From NCBI RefSeq assembly GCF_030063185.1, contig NZ_JASISP010000016.1, positions 23,149 to 87,148 of the forward strand: a stretch of 64,000 nucleotides of DNA, read 5' to 3'. The notes beneath the pieces are model-generated. The model made no database searches. It was not told the DNA's origin and saw only the letters and a program-made list of their open reading frames with translations. A program made the position numbers and the translations under genes. How positions within the stretch are numbered: the first letter of the stretch is position 1; every line of letters begins with the position of its first letter. Positions 54,981 through 63,252 of the stretch are shown piece by piece. The stretch is from Arthrobacter sp. H35-D1 (lineage in GTDB: Bacteria > Actinomycetota > Actinomycetes > Actinomycetales > Micrococcaceae).

Positions 54981-55403
54981 TTAAGGGTGCTGCGGACTGC
55001 CGATGAGAAGCGGCAGCACATATTCACTGAGAAGCGGGGCCAGATCGTCAAAGTCGGCGGCACGGTCCACCGCCATCCAGCGCAGTTCGGCGATTTCCGC
55101 TGCTGGTTGCACCGAATCGGCCGCCCAGCTGCCCGGAGCCGTGAAGACCGTGGCCTCAATGTCCGTGTTGGACTCATTGGCAGCCGTGCACGTCCACACA
55201 CCAACGAGTTCCAGCTCGGCGGCGGCAACGTGCAGGCCCACTTCTTCGGCCAGCTCCCGGGCACCGGCATCGGCGGCGCTTTCGCCCTGTTCCGGCTTGC
55301 CGCCGGGGTGCATGAACTTCGAGGTGCCGGACTTGCGCACTGTCAGCAGCCGGCCGGTCGGATCATAAACACAGACGGCGGAGACTTTGAGAACATTTTT
55401 CAC
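54981..55403 (-). CDS. Nudix hydrolase
   Basis: This 140-residue pyrophosphohydrolase has a complete Nudix box (G35, E41, R49-E50-L51, E53-E54, G56), which binds Mg2+ and cleaves nucleoside diphosphate-linked compounds. KFMHPGGKPEQGES is typical of small house-cleaning members (MutT/NudG-like). The true substrate is unknown. It starts MKNVLKVSAVC and is single-gene length. Confidence 0.92.
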   Translation of the reverse strand: MKNVLKVSAVCVYDPTGRLLTVRKSGTSKFMHPGGKPEQGESAADAGARELAEEVGLHVAAAELELVGVWTCTAANESNTDIEATVFTAPGSWAADSVQPAAEIAELRWMAVDRAADFDDLAPLLSEYVLPLLIGSPQHP

Positions 55404-55484
55404 GTATACGATCCTAGCCTTTCCGCGAATGCTGGTAGCCGATGGCAGGCGAGTGCGTCCGGCTCCGGAATCTGGCCGCGCGAA

Positions 55485-55820
55485 TCAGGCAGGGCGCGGG
55501 ACGAACATGATGATGCTGACCCCGACCAGGCAGATCACGGCACCTGTGATGTCCCATCGGTCGGGGGTGAACTTGTCGAAAATCATTCCCCAGAGCAGCG
55601 AGCCGGCAATGAAGACTCCTCCGTAGGCGGCCAGCACCCTGCCAAAATTGGCGTCGGATTGCAGCGCGGCGATGAACCCGTACGAGCCAAGGGCAACAAT
55701 GCCAAGCCCGGCCCACCACCAGGCCTTGTCCTCACGCACTGCCTGCCACACCAGCCACGCCCCGCCGATCTCGGCGACCGCGGCAAGAACAAACAAGACA
55801 ATGGTTTTGGTAATGTTCAT
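55485..55820 (-). CDS. YnfA-family small membrane protein
   Basis: This 111-residue integral membrane protein has four helices in the UPF0060/YnfA pattern: [40 protein letters not shown], then [12 protein letters not shown]. YnfA proteins resemble small multidrug resistance transporters. ATG 55820 overlaps the RarD stop by 4 bases (ATGA), so it is co-translated with that transporter. Confidence 0.92.
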   Translation of the reverse strand: MNITKTIVLFVLAAVAEIGGAWLVWQAVREDKAWWWAGLGIVALGSYGFIAALQSDANFGRVLAAYGGVFIAGSLLWGMIFDKFTPDRWDITGAVICLVGVSIIMFVPRPA

Positions 55821-56755
55821 GGTCCAGTCTCCCTCACCCGAGCCGTCAGCACGGTGTCCCGGCGACGGCCGTCCAGCGACAACAGCAACAGTGCCAGCAG
55901 GATGGGGCCGTAGGTCAACAGGGACGCCCAGCCCAATGTTTCCCCCAACAGCCAGGAGACACCCACCAGCAGCACCGGCTCCACATAGCTGAGCAGGCCA
56001 AAGAGGGAAAGCGACAGCCATTTGCTGGCCAGCAGGTACGCGGCCATGGACGCGCCTCCCAGCACGCCGATTGCGGCAACGGCCCAGACCCCTTCAGGGA
56101 GGGCCCCGCCGCGGAAAATTCCCGCATCGCCGGCCCCGAGGCCGTGCGCGCCGGAAAGGATGAAGTACACGCCCGCAGGCAGCAACAACAACAGCTCGGC
56201 GGAGAATGCGGCCAAGTTGTCGAAGCCGATCTTGCGGCGCAGCACAAAGTAAACGGGGTAGCCCAAACCCACCAGCAGGGTGGGCCATTGCAGTCCACCG
56301 GAGGAAAAGGCCTCGTGGGCCACGCCTACAGCCGCAGCAGCCACAGCCAGCTTGCGCAGGTTGCTGAGCCTGTCGGCAAAAAACACGCGCCCGGCGAGCA
56401 CCATGCTCAGCGGCATGAGGAAATAGCCAAAGGAAACGGCCATCGCCATGTCATTCAGCGGCGCCCACAAGAACAGCCACAGCTGGAGACCAATCAGCAC
56501 CGCAGCCAGCGCCCCGAGCAGGATCAGCGAGGGACGACGTCGGATGCGTGCCACCAGTGTGCGCCATTCGGCACGGGCGGAGGAAAGAAAGGGGAACGCG
56601 GCGGCCAACAAGGCCAGGGTCAGCACGATTCGCCAACCCAGCACTTCCTCCGCGCCCCAACCGGGAAGCCGGCCGGCAAGCAGGAAAATGACGGCAAAGA
56701 GCACCGAAGCCGTGATGGAAGCCACGAATCCGGGTCCGGTGGTTCGGGTGCTCAC
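55817..56755 (-). CDS. rarD: RarD-type EamA/DMT superfamily transporter
   Basis: This protein of about 312 residues has ten transmembrane helices and RarD features: [12 protein letters not shown] at the start, [21 protein letters not shown], then [12 protein letters not shown]. These proteins are implicated in chloramphenicol sensitivity or metabolite efflux. GTG 56755 has GAGGA 5 bases upstream; ATG 56770 five codons earlier lacks a ribosome site. It overlaps the ynfA-like gene. Confidence 0.88.
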   Translation of the reverse strand: MSTRTTGPGFVASITASVLFAVIFLLAGRLPGWGAEEVLGWRIVLTLALLAAAFPFLSSARAEWRTLVARIRRRPSLILLGALAAVLIGLQLWLFLWAPLNDMAMAVSFGYFLMPLSMVLAGRVFFADRLSNLRKLAVAAAAVGVAHEAFSSGGLQWPTLLVGLGYPVYFVLRRKIGFDNLAAFSAELLLLLPAGVYFILSGAHGLGAGDAGIFRGGALPEGVWAVAAIGVLGGASMAAYLLASKWLSLSLFGLLSYVEPVLLVGVSWLLGETLGWASLLTYGPILLALLLLSLDGRRRDTVLTARVRETGP

Positions 56756-56923
56756 CGAGTTCCTCGCCATTCCCAGCTGTCGGGTGTCAGCTGAACCAAG
56801 AAGAGTTGCCGCACGCGCTATCTCCAGGGCGTGCAGCAACGGGACGCCTGCAGGTGGTGGCTGGCGCAGCCCGGGAGTCCGGAGGCCGCGGAGTGCGGCA
56901 GCCGCACGGCCAGACAAAAAAAG

Positions 56924-56995
56924 TGCCCCCGCCGGGGATCGAACCCGGATTTGCCCTTTAGGAGAGGGCCGTCTTATCCATTGGACTACAGAGGC
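56924..56995 (-). tRNA. tRNA-Arg (anticodon CCU)
   Basis: The minus strand folds as a full cloverleaf: acceptor GCCTCTG with CGGGGGC (two G-U pairs), D-arm GTCC-AATGGATAA-GAC, anticodon stem GCCCT/AGGGC with loop CTCCTAA (anticodon CCU, reads AGG), and T-arm with GGTTCGATCC. A T-run follows the 3' end. No CCA is encoded. Confidence 0.95.
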
Positions 56996-57139
56996 GCGTC
57001 ATCCAGCCTAGCGGAACTGGCAGGCAAGCAAAAACAGCCGTCCACCAAGCACCCGTCTGCCAAACAGGTGTCGGCTGGGCAGCGAGGGCACAGCGCGGCG
57101 ACCTCGCGAGGTGGCATATTCAGGGTGACGCCCGGTGCA

Positions 57140-57793
57140 TTACTCCTGAACGGCAGTCCCGGCGCCTTGGTCCGGAACGGCGGAAGCCCTGGGTTTGCGG
57201 CCAAGAAATAGCGCCGCACCGATCCCGGCCAGCGACAGCACCAGCAGGAACCAGCTGGCCATGACAAGCACAGACGTCAGGGAGACGGCGGATGGTTCAA
57301 GGGTTTGGGCTCCGAGCATGTTGTCGATGGCCACATTGGCCCAGAGCTGGACCACCGCGAACAGCAGCGGGAAGCTCCACAACACCCACCGCACCGATTT
57401 CTTTGCCACATTCATGGCAATCAGCGTCATGGCACACAAGCCAAACACCAGCGGAAACAGGGTTCCTGCCGTCTTGTGGACAAATTGCAGCTGCCCCAGG
57501 GCATCCGAATCCATGGCCGCACGCAGGCCCTCAATGTGGGCCATGTCGAAGCCAAAAACCATGGAATCCGGCATGGCCAGTCCGCCGGACAGGTCCGCCA
57601 TCTGGTTCAACGTCAACAGATGGAAGTACCAAAACAAGAATAAAGTGGCCACGGAACCGGCGATCAGGAGCAGATTTGCGTTGCCCTCAGCCTTTTGCGG
57701 GGACCGTTGGGTGCTCGTATTGACTGCTGGGGTGCTTGCCGGTGTGGCAGCCTGACCGTGTTTTGCTGCACGTTGGGCGGGAGTTTTAGCCAT
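57140..57793 (-). CDS. Four-helix membrane protein of unknown function
   Basis: This 217-residue protein has a basic, polar N-terminus (residues 1-38) and four predicted helices (about 40-58, 108-130, 138-158, 178-200). An outside loop of about 50 residues follows helix 1 (LTLNQMADLSGGLAMPDSM). No family is recognised. ATG 57793 is chosen because upstream extension enters the divergent gene's promoter. It is divergent from the inositol-monophosphatase-like gene, with 31 bases between starts. Confidence 0.7.
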   Translation of the reverse strand: MAKTPAQRAAKHGQAATPASTPAVNTSTQRSPQKAEGNANLLLIAGSVATLFLFWYFHLLTLNQMADLSGGLAMPDSMVFGFDMAHIEGLRAAMDSDALGQLQFVHKTAGTLFPLVFGLCAMTLIAMNVAKKSVRWVLWSFPLLFAVVQLWANVAIDNMLGAQTLEPSAVSLTSVLVMASWFLLVLSLAGIGAALFLGRKPRASAVPDQGAGTAVQE

Positions 57794-57824
57794 GAAACCA
57801 TTATCGCGCACATAGGCTGGTGCC

Positions 57825-58679
57825 ATGGCAACTGAAACCACCCCCGCGTCCAGTGACAGTGAATTGGCGGCGAAACTGCTGCGAGCGGCAGGGGCGCTCG
57901 CCCTGTCCATCCGCGCCGAGGGCCTCGAAGTGCTGCAAGCCGGACGGCAAATCAAGGCCAACGCCGCCGACTTCGCCACCGATGCCGATCTCGCCGCCGA
58001 GAAATTTATCTACGAGCAGCTGCGCCTGGCCCGCCCGGAAGACTCCATCCTGGGTGAGGAGGGCGCCGGTTTTGAGGGCAGCTCCGGCCGGGTGTGGGTT
58101 GTGGACCCCGTTGACGGGACGTTCAACTTCACCAGCGGCTCAACCTACTGGTGTTCGGCCCTGGCCCTTGTCACAGGAGCCTCGAGCGCAGCCTTAAGAT
58201 CGACGGCGGATGCCTTCGCTCACGCTGAGGTGCTGCTCGGCGCGATCTACCAGCCCGAAGAAGACAAGCTGTGGCTGGGAGGATCCGAACATCCTGCCAC
58301 CCGCAACGGACACCCGATCCGCGTCGATCCGCGGCAGCAGCTGGGGGAGCTCGCCGCCGGCTCCTACATCCACCCCGGCTGGTTGGCGGATCCCCGCGCC
58401 GCCGTGCCGTGGCAGCAAGCGGCCGTGCTGCCGGCCACCTTGCGCATGCTGGGTTCGGGTTCGTGCGATTTGGCCCGTGTGGGGCAGGGCGAGCTGGGCC
58501 TGTGGTTCCAGCACAGCTGTCCGTCCTGGGACTGGCTCCCCGGAAAAGGTGTCGTGGAGGCGGCAGGCGGGGAAACCGCCGTCGTGCCCGTCAATGGGCT
58601 GGACTGGTTTGTGGCAGGGCCTGCCGGGGCCGTGGCGCAGTTGAAAGCGGCACTGGAACAAGGGGTACTGCCTGAATAG
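57825..58679 (+). CDS. Inositol monophosphatase family phosphatase
   Basis: This 284-residue Mg2+-dependent phosphatase has metal ligands E78-E79 in GEEG, the signature WVVDPVDGTFNF (91-102; D94, D97), and WDWLPG in place of the usual WDxAAG. Members hydrolyse inositol phosphate, histidinol phosphate, PAPS or fructose bisphosphate. The sequence is closest in pattern to the actinobacterial histidinol-phosphatase/IMPase group, which is not enough to assign the substrate. It is a stand-alone gene. Confidence 0.9.
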   Translation: MATETTPASSDSELAAKLLRAAGALALSIRAEGLEVLQAGRQIKANAADFATDADLAAEKFIYEQLRLARPEDSILGEEGAGFEGSSGRVWVVDPVDGTFNFTSGSTYWCSALALVTGASSAALRSTADAFAHAEVLLGAIYQPEEDKLWLGGSEHPATRNGHPIRVDPRQQLGELAAGSYIHPGWLADPRAAVPWQQAAVLPATLRMLGSGSCDLARVGQGELGLWFQHSCPSWDWLPGKGVVEAAGGETAVVPVNGLDWFVAGPAGAVAQLKAALEQGVLPE

Positions 58680-59234
58680 ACACGCGGCCCCCGTTCCGGC
58701 GAGAGAGGACAACGCGTCAGTGCGGCGGACTAGGCTACTTTCGTCCAGTCAGACGCGATGGGACCCATAATGTCGGTGCCCCTGCAAGGCTGGCCGATGA
58801 GGTTCAAGACGCGCAGAGCCACAACTTGGCTGATCGGTCTGCCGGCTGCCTCGTCAAGAAACCTGCTCGGCTGACCAGTTTCTTGACTGGCTGCTTTCCT
58901 GTGTCTCACAACTAACCATCAGTACACGGATTTAGCCTGAAGGTTGCGAGACATAGTTACGAGAATCGTTAGCCAGGGACTGAATCGCAGGACTCCGCAA
59001 TAATTGGGATTTTGCCATCGCAGTGGTCGCTCAGTCGGTGAGATGTCTCGTATGCCTAGGGTTACGAGACAGTTCGATATGAAGTAGTAACGGACGTTCG
59101 CCCCCCTTGGCATAACATTACGGGCCTCAAGCAACCCTTGAACGCTAGAAACCCCGCCCGTTGTCGTACCCCGTCCCTATGCTGGAAGTGTCTGGTGCAA
59201 CGTGTGCCGACCGCATCAACCCAAGGGGGAAGTA
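58680..59234. other. Gene-free segment at the start of the accessory region
   Basis: No credible gene was found in these 555 bases. The composition drops to more AT. The motif GAGACA recurs: GCGAGACATAG near 58947, the palindrome TGTCTCGTA-N10-TACGAGACA at 59044-59071, and GTGTCTCACAAC near 58901. These could be ends of a decayed mobile element. A leader for the gene at 59235 may lie at the end. Confidence 0.45.
59044..59071. repeat. TGTCTCGTA palindrome
   Basis: TGTCTCGTA (59044-59052) and TACGAGACA (59063-59071) are perfect 9-base inverted arms with a 10-base loop. Related GAGACA-containing sequences lie within 150 bases upstream. The function is unknown; it may be a recombination site or regulator site. 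Confidence 0.6.
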
Positions 59235-59789
59235 GTGACGCAGGAGCAAACTGACCAAGTCAAGGCGATCCACGAGCACCTGTCCAAGTCCAATGAATCA
59301 TCGTGGCCGCGGCAGGTGTGGGGCTCGGAGGACCACTACGCCTTTTTTCTGGAGCGGTTGCTGGCCCGTGCCATCGGAAACCGTCCCGTAGTCCTCGCCT
59401 CTGCCAAGGTTGTGAAGGATGACCAGAATGACGTTGTCCGTTTCGAGGCGGCCATCTTCACAGATCGGCTGATCATCACAGGCGGTATCGACGTTGAGCC
59501 GGCCACGGACGAACGCGGCATGCGGAGGCCGCATCCCCGCCATGGTGACGTCGGAGTGATTCCCCGCAGCAACATCAAAGCCGTCACGCTGCATGACGTG
59601 GACAACTTCGGCGAGCACGGCGACGGAGGCCCTGACGTCATCAGTTTCACCGTGGACGTCGACGGTCACGCCCCTATTGTGTTACCAATGCCCAGGTACA
59701 ACCACGCGCTCAGCGGCGACCACTCCCAACTGTTTGACGCCCTCCTAGATGACCTCGACACCAAGAGGCAGGCCGCCATTGTCCAGTAA
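59235..59789 (+). CDS. Uncharacterised protein of the accessory region
   Basis: This 184-residue soluble protein starts at GTG 59235, with GGGGGA a few bases upstream. It has alternating charged and hydrophobic strands (VRFEAAIFTDRLIITGG, ISFTVDVDGHAPIVLPMP) that suggest a beta-rich fold such as a PH-like domain. The ending MPRYNHALSGDHSQLFDALLDDL is helical. No known family is recognised. It overlaps the next small gene by 11 bases, so the two are likely co-translated. Confidence 0.65.
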   Translation: MTQEQTDQVKAIHEHLSKSNESSWPRQVWGSEDHYAFFLERLLARAIGNRPVVLASAKVVKDDQNDVVRFEAAIFTDRLIITGGIDVEPATDERGMRRPHPRHGDVGVIPRSNIKAVTLHDVDNFGEHGDGGPDVISFTVDVDGHAPIVLPMPRYNHALSGDHSQLFDALLDDLDTKRQAAIVQ

Positions 59790-60069
59790 GCAACTCATCG
59801 CGGGCCTGGACAGGTTCGACAAGGAGCGCCCTGGCGGCCGAGGCGTCCCGCAGCCGGTACTTCCACTGAATATCGGCAAGGTCCACGCCATCAAGGACTT
59901 TCTTTTCCAGCACACAGAGATCTACACAGAGCCGCAGTTCTGCGAGCACCCCATGGAGTACAAGAATGCCCTTTGCGGCGCCGTCGTCAAGGTGGTGCTG
60001 CCTAAGATGTTCGATCCCGGAGACCCCGACGTCTGCCCGGAATGTTCCGTGGCAGGCTACTCCCGCTGA
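59779..60069 (+). CDS. Small putative zinc-binding protein
   Basis: This protein of about 96 residues starts at TTG 59779; ATG 59749 is an alternative that overlaps the upstream gene by 41 bases. The C-terminal half holds a knuckle-like set FCEHP, ALCG and CPECS, spaced as in short zinc ribbons such as DUF3039. The N-terminal part (LDRFDKERPGG, KVHAIKDFLF) is polar. The role is unknown. It is coupled to the previous gene. Confidence 0.6.
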   Translation: MSSKQLIAGLDRFDKERPGGRGVPQPVLPLNIGKVHAIKDFLFQHTEIYTEPQFCEHPMEYKNALCGAVVKVVLPKMFDPGDPDVCPECSVAGYSR

Positions 60070-60762
60070 ACGCCAGGAAGGACCGGGCCAGTTAAGGCAC
60101 CCTCACCGTACATTTCATCGTGGGGTAAACATGCGTTTAGAGGCTATCAACGGCGGCAAAAGAAGAATCCATGTCTGGCTGCGCGCTCGACGGCCTGCTT
60201 ACGGGCGTACTACCACTCCCCCTCCTATGACCCTCCAAAGGTCAAAGAGGGGCGATACATTCTCCATACGGTCCAAAAAACCAGTTTGAATCTTAGGGGG
60301 ACAATTATGAGCGCCCCTGATCGGCGAGGCCGCATGATCTTCAGCTGCAGGAAAGGGCACCAGCACGATCTTCGCGTCAGCATTGAACGCCAGATACCAT
60401 CTGAGCTTCGTTGCACGCCTGATGCTGGCCAAGGCTTCGGACCCTGAGGCGGGGGTGGCTGCACGGTTCCGGCTAATTCGAGCGACGTGGTGCAGCGCGA
60501 GTTGCGTGATGCCTTTCAGGAAAGCAAACGCCGCGGAAACGTTCTATTTAGTGAATAGGGTGAAAGCAATCTAGCGGGGAAGTGCGGCTCGAAGGTAGTC
60601 AGGGTGGCCGTCAAAGATCTTTTCCGGAACAGGCTTAAAACCCAAGGACAGGGCAACCTTCCCCGCCTACATTGACTATCTAGGCAACAAATTGCGATGC
60701 AGCGCGACCGGAATCCTGCTGGCCATAATGTAAATGTCGTGCCTCTGTGGTGGACTTGGAGC
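60070..60762. other. Sparse segment between small genes and the DUF4062 gene
   Basis: This segment of about 690 bases has only one small reading frame with an obvious ribosome site, 60307-60447. A 52-codon frame at 60131-60289 begins after GGGGT but its sequence looks random. The remainder shows nothing recognisable. Confidence 0.4.
60307..60447 (+). CDS. Small RbpA-like zinc-finger protein or fragment
   Basis: This 46-residue frame starts at ATG 60307, preceded by AGGGGGAC, a very strong ribosome site. MIFSCRKGHQHDLRVS and the following IPSELRC resemble the first part of RbpA-type RNA polymerase binders (C-x2-GH, then IPxxWxC). The second CxxC is lost, as the end reads CTPDAG. It may be a degenerate gene or a truncated reading; the missing Cys argues against an intact zinc site. 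Confidence 0.4.
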   Translation: MSAPDRRGRMIFSCRKGHQHDLRVSIERQIPSELRCTPDAGQGFGP

Positions 60763-61908
60763 ATGACTAACGCCTCCTTGCTGATTGATCAACGCTCGGC
60801 ATCTTTGACTGCTTCGGAGCAAGATGTGAGGGCGTGGGCGAGCGGAAGACGTGTGTTCGTTTCCAGTCTTATTACCGACATGCCCCAGGAACGATCTGCA
60901 GTTCGGGCAGCAATCGAGAGTATCGGCGCGACACCTGTGATGTTCGAGGATTTAGGTCCTTTGGATGTGTCCGCAGATCAGGCTTACCTGGCAGGGGTGC
61001 GCAGCTCCGAGGTTTATGTGGGCATGTGGGGACCACGCTATGGCGTACGCATGCACGACGGATACTCGGCGACCCATGCCGAGTATCGAGAGGCTGAACG
61101 CAACGGATTGAGGCTCTGCGTGTTCGTGCATGGCGAGACATCGGGCGAAATGGATGGTGCACAACGGGATCTCATTCAGGGCGCGCGTAACCTGTATACG
61201 ACCAGTTCGTGGAGCGATTCAGCAGATTTACAACAGCGACTAATTCGGCGGCTAAAGGATCTGGCATCTGAGGAGCTAGCACCATGGGTGCGGGTGGGAC
61301 GAGCACTCTTTCGGGCACGTGAGATCAACAGTGACGGCAGGAGGATCTCGATCACGGCCGACGTACGAAGTGATGCAGTTCATGCCGAGTTGGTGCGTCT
61401 GCGCGAGGGCCGGGCTAGCGGCGTCGCCTTTGCCTCTCCCACTGAAGCTCTGTCGGTGCAGTTGACCGAGCTATCAACTCGAACAACCTCGACCATTGCA
61501 CACGAGGAGTGTCTGACGCTGGTAGTTCAGGAGCGGCGAACGTCGCACATGCGGGCTGCAATCAATGGTAGTTCTGCCGATGAAGTGGCACGTCGCGCAC
61601 TGTCTGATGGCCTCTTCGGAACCTCTACGCTCGGCGAGCAAGCTAGTTGGCTCGCACGTCCAACTGATCCTTTGGCCCCGTTACGGGGATCTGGTCTTGA
61701 CGACAGCGTTCTACGTCCGATCACACGTCTGCTAATCGCCGAACATCTGATTACCGACGGATCAGCATCGCGGGTCAATTCGTTTGCGCTCGGCCCTGCA
61801 CACCAAGGTGCACGCCGCCTTCAAGCCACATGGACCCCGCCGCAAATTTATGTAAACGAACCAGACCCAGCATCACTATCTATTGACGGAACCGTCACCG
61901 GGCTTTAA
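60763..61908 (+). CDS. DUF4062 domain protein
   Basis: This protein has about 381 residues. Residues 29-120 match DUF4062: RRVFVSSLITDMPQERSAV, then AYLAGVRSSEVYVGMWGPRYG and SATHAEYREAE. The domain resembles TIR/nucleoside-deoxyribosyltransferase folds and is found in signalling and defence proteins. The remaining 260 residues (LVRLREGRASGVAFASPTE and beyond) are unassigned and may be the effector or target-binding part. ATG 60763 has GGAG nearby; ATG 60697 is an alternative without a ribosome site. The lower GC compared with the core genes suggests transfer. Confidence 0.82.
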   Translation: MTNASLLIDQRSASLTASEQDVRAWASGRRVFVSSLITDMPQERSAVRAAIESIGATPVMFEDLGPLDVSADQAYLAGVRSSEVYVGMWGPRYGVRMHDGYSATHAEYREAERNGLRLCVFVHGETSGEMDGAQRDLIQGARNLYTTSSWSDSADLQQRLIRRLKDLASEELAPWVRVGRALFRAREINSDGRRISITADVRSDAVHAELVRLREGRASGVAFASPTEALSVQLTELSTRTTSTIAHEECLTLVVQERRTSHMRAAINGSSADEVARRALSDGLFGTSTLGEQASWLARPTDPLAPLRGSGLDDSVLRPITRLLIAEHLITDGSASRVNSFALGPAHQGARRLQATWTPPQIYVNEPDPASLSIDGTVTGL

Positions 61909-62093
61909 AGCGGCACGGACATACGTTCCTGGCCGAGGTGAGCGGTGAAGCATCCCCTTGCGGACAGGAAAAGCACCGCATAAGCAGACGTGATGTGCCT
62001 TGAAACCTCAGTGCGTCAATTCATTAGGGATGCAAGACTCGACCAATAGAAATAGGCTCCCAAATTATGGGTTAGTTGGCTCGTATTGAGCGT

Positions 62094-62122
62094 CGCATCA
62101 TCAAGTCGGTCACACTGATGCG
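62094..62122. promoter_or_regulatory. Palindrome before the DUF262-HEPN pair
   Basis: CGCATCA (62094-62100) and TGATGCG (62116-62122) form a 7-base inverted repeat with a 15-base loop, 59 bases before the start of the DUF262 gene. It may be a repressor site or part of the leader RNA. Confidence 0.35.
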
Positions 62123-62180
62123 ATGATGGCGGGGAGGCGCTCTGCCGCCTCAACGCTTGATCCCCCTGGAAGGAATGCCC

Positions 62181-63251
62181 GTGAAGAGCTTTGACACGAG
62201 AACTTATAGCATTTCGGACTTTGCGGAGTGGAAGAGCTCAGGTCTTTTAGTCCTGTCACCAGCCTTTCAAAGGCGGGCTGTCTGGACCACCAAGGCGAAG
62301 TCTTACCTGATTGACACTGTGCTCCGAGGAAAGCCGATGCCCAAAGTCTTGATTACTCAGAGTCTTGTGGATGGGCGCAGTTTGCGTACGGTCGTGGATG
62401 GTCAGCAGCGCCTGCGAGCCATTTTGGAGTACATGAGTGATGACTTCGCTGTGATGCGCACACACAATCAAGAATTTGCAGGGATGCGATACTCCGATTT
62501 GGAACCTAAAAAACAAGACGAATTCTGGCAGTACGAGATAGGTGTGGATGTCCTTTTCAACACGGATTTGAGTGAACTCCTCGATATATTTGCTCGTCTC
62601 AACACCTACTCGGTGAAACTGAACGGCACTGAGCTACTTAACGCAACCTATCTCGGTGCATTCAAGACCACAGCACATGAACTTGGCCATAAGTACGCAG
62701 CTTACTGGCGAGAAGCGGGCGTTTTCACCGACAGTCAACTCGCCCGGATGGGAGAAGTGGAGATGGCGGCCGACCTTCTCGGTGCACTCCTAAAAGGCAT
62801 CTCCTCGAGGAAACAAATCCCAGCTTTCTATCGAGAATTTGATGATTCGGAATTGGATGTAGAACACGCGGCCACCCTGTTCGAGGAGATCATGACAACT
62901 TTCGCGCAGATCTACAGCGCTGAGGATCTTCGTGGCAACAACTTCAGCCGCGTCCACTTATTTTATTCCGCCTTCCTTGCGATATCGTCGCTACTTAAGG
63001 GCACGCCGGTCATCCCCTTGAATAACGTGACGCTCCCTACAGTTACCGACGCCAATCTCGTTCCCTCTAGGATGCGTGTCGCATTGGATGACATGTCTGC
63101 TCAATTCGACGTTTATACGTCCAAAGATTGGACGGGGATCATTCCTCCAGATTGGCAGAAGTTCATTCAAGGCTCTCGCCGTGCGACGACGGATCAAGGG
63201 GTTCGAGAGGCACGGTCCCGCTTCATCGCGGAACGTATAGCCGCTGCTTAG
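62181..63251 (+). CDS. DUF262 (GmrS/ParB-like) domain protein
   Basis: This 356-residue protein has DUF262 signatures: PAFQRRAVW (27-35), a strand-helix unit, and VVDGQQRLRAI (71-81), the nucleotide-sensing DGQQR of ParB/Srx-fold NTPases. LFARLN-like DIFARLNTYSVKLNGTE follows near 134. Unlike GmrSD it has no DUF1524 HNH nuclease at the end, so the effector is likely a separate protein. GTG 62181 is chosen with GGAAGGA 6 bases upstream. The HEPN gene begins 1 base after its stop (TAG-C-ATG), so they are one translational unit. Confidence 0.88.
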   Translation: MKSFDTRTYSISDFAEWKSSGLLVLSPAFQRRAVWTTKAKSYLIDTVLRGKPMPKVLITQSLVDGRSLRTVVDGQQRLRAILEYMSDDFAVMRTHNQEFAGMRYSDLEPKKQDEFWQYEIGVDVLFNTDLSELLDIFARLNTYSVKLNGTELLNATYLGAFKTTAHELGHKYAAYWREAGVFTDSQLARMGEVEMAADLLGALLKGISSRKQIPAFYREFDDSELDVEHAATLFEEIMTTFAQIYSAEDLRGNNFSRVHLFYSAFLAISSLLKGTPVIPLNNVTLPTVTDANLVPSRMRVALDDMSAQFDVYTSKDWTGIIPPDWQKFIQGSRRATTDQGVREARSRFIAERIAAA

Positions 63252-63252
63252 C

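Noticed and set aside
56924..58679. tRNA-Arg as the attachment site of the island at 58.7-63.9 kb
   Set aside because: Two core-looking genes lie between them, and no integrase or repeated tRNA end was found.
60131..60289. 52-codon frame in the sparse segment
   Set aside because: A weak ribosome site exists but the translation is Arg-rich and unrelated to anything; not reported as a gene.
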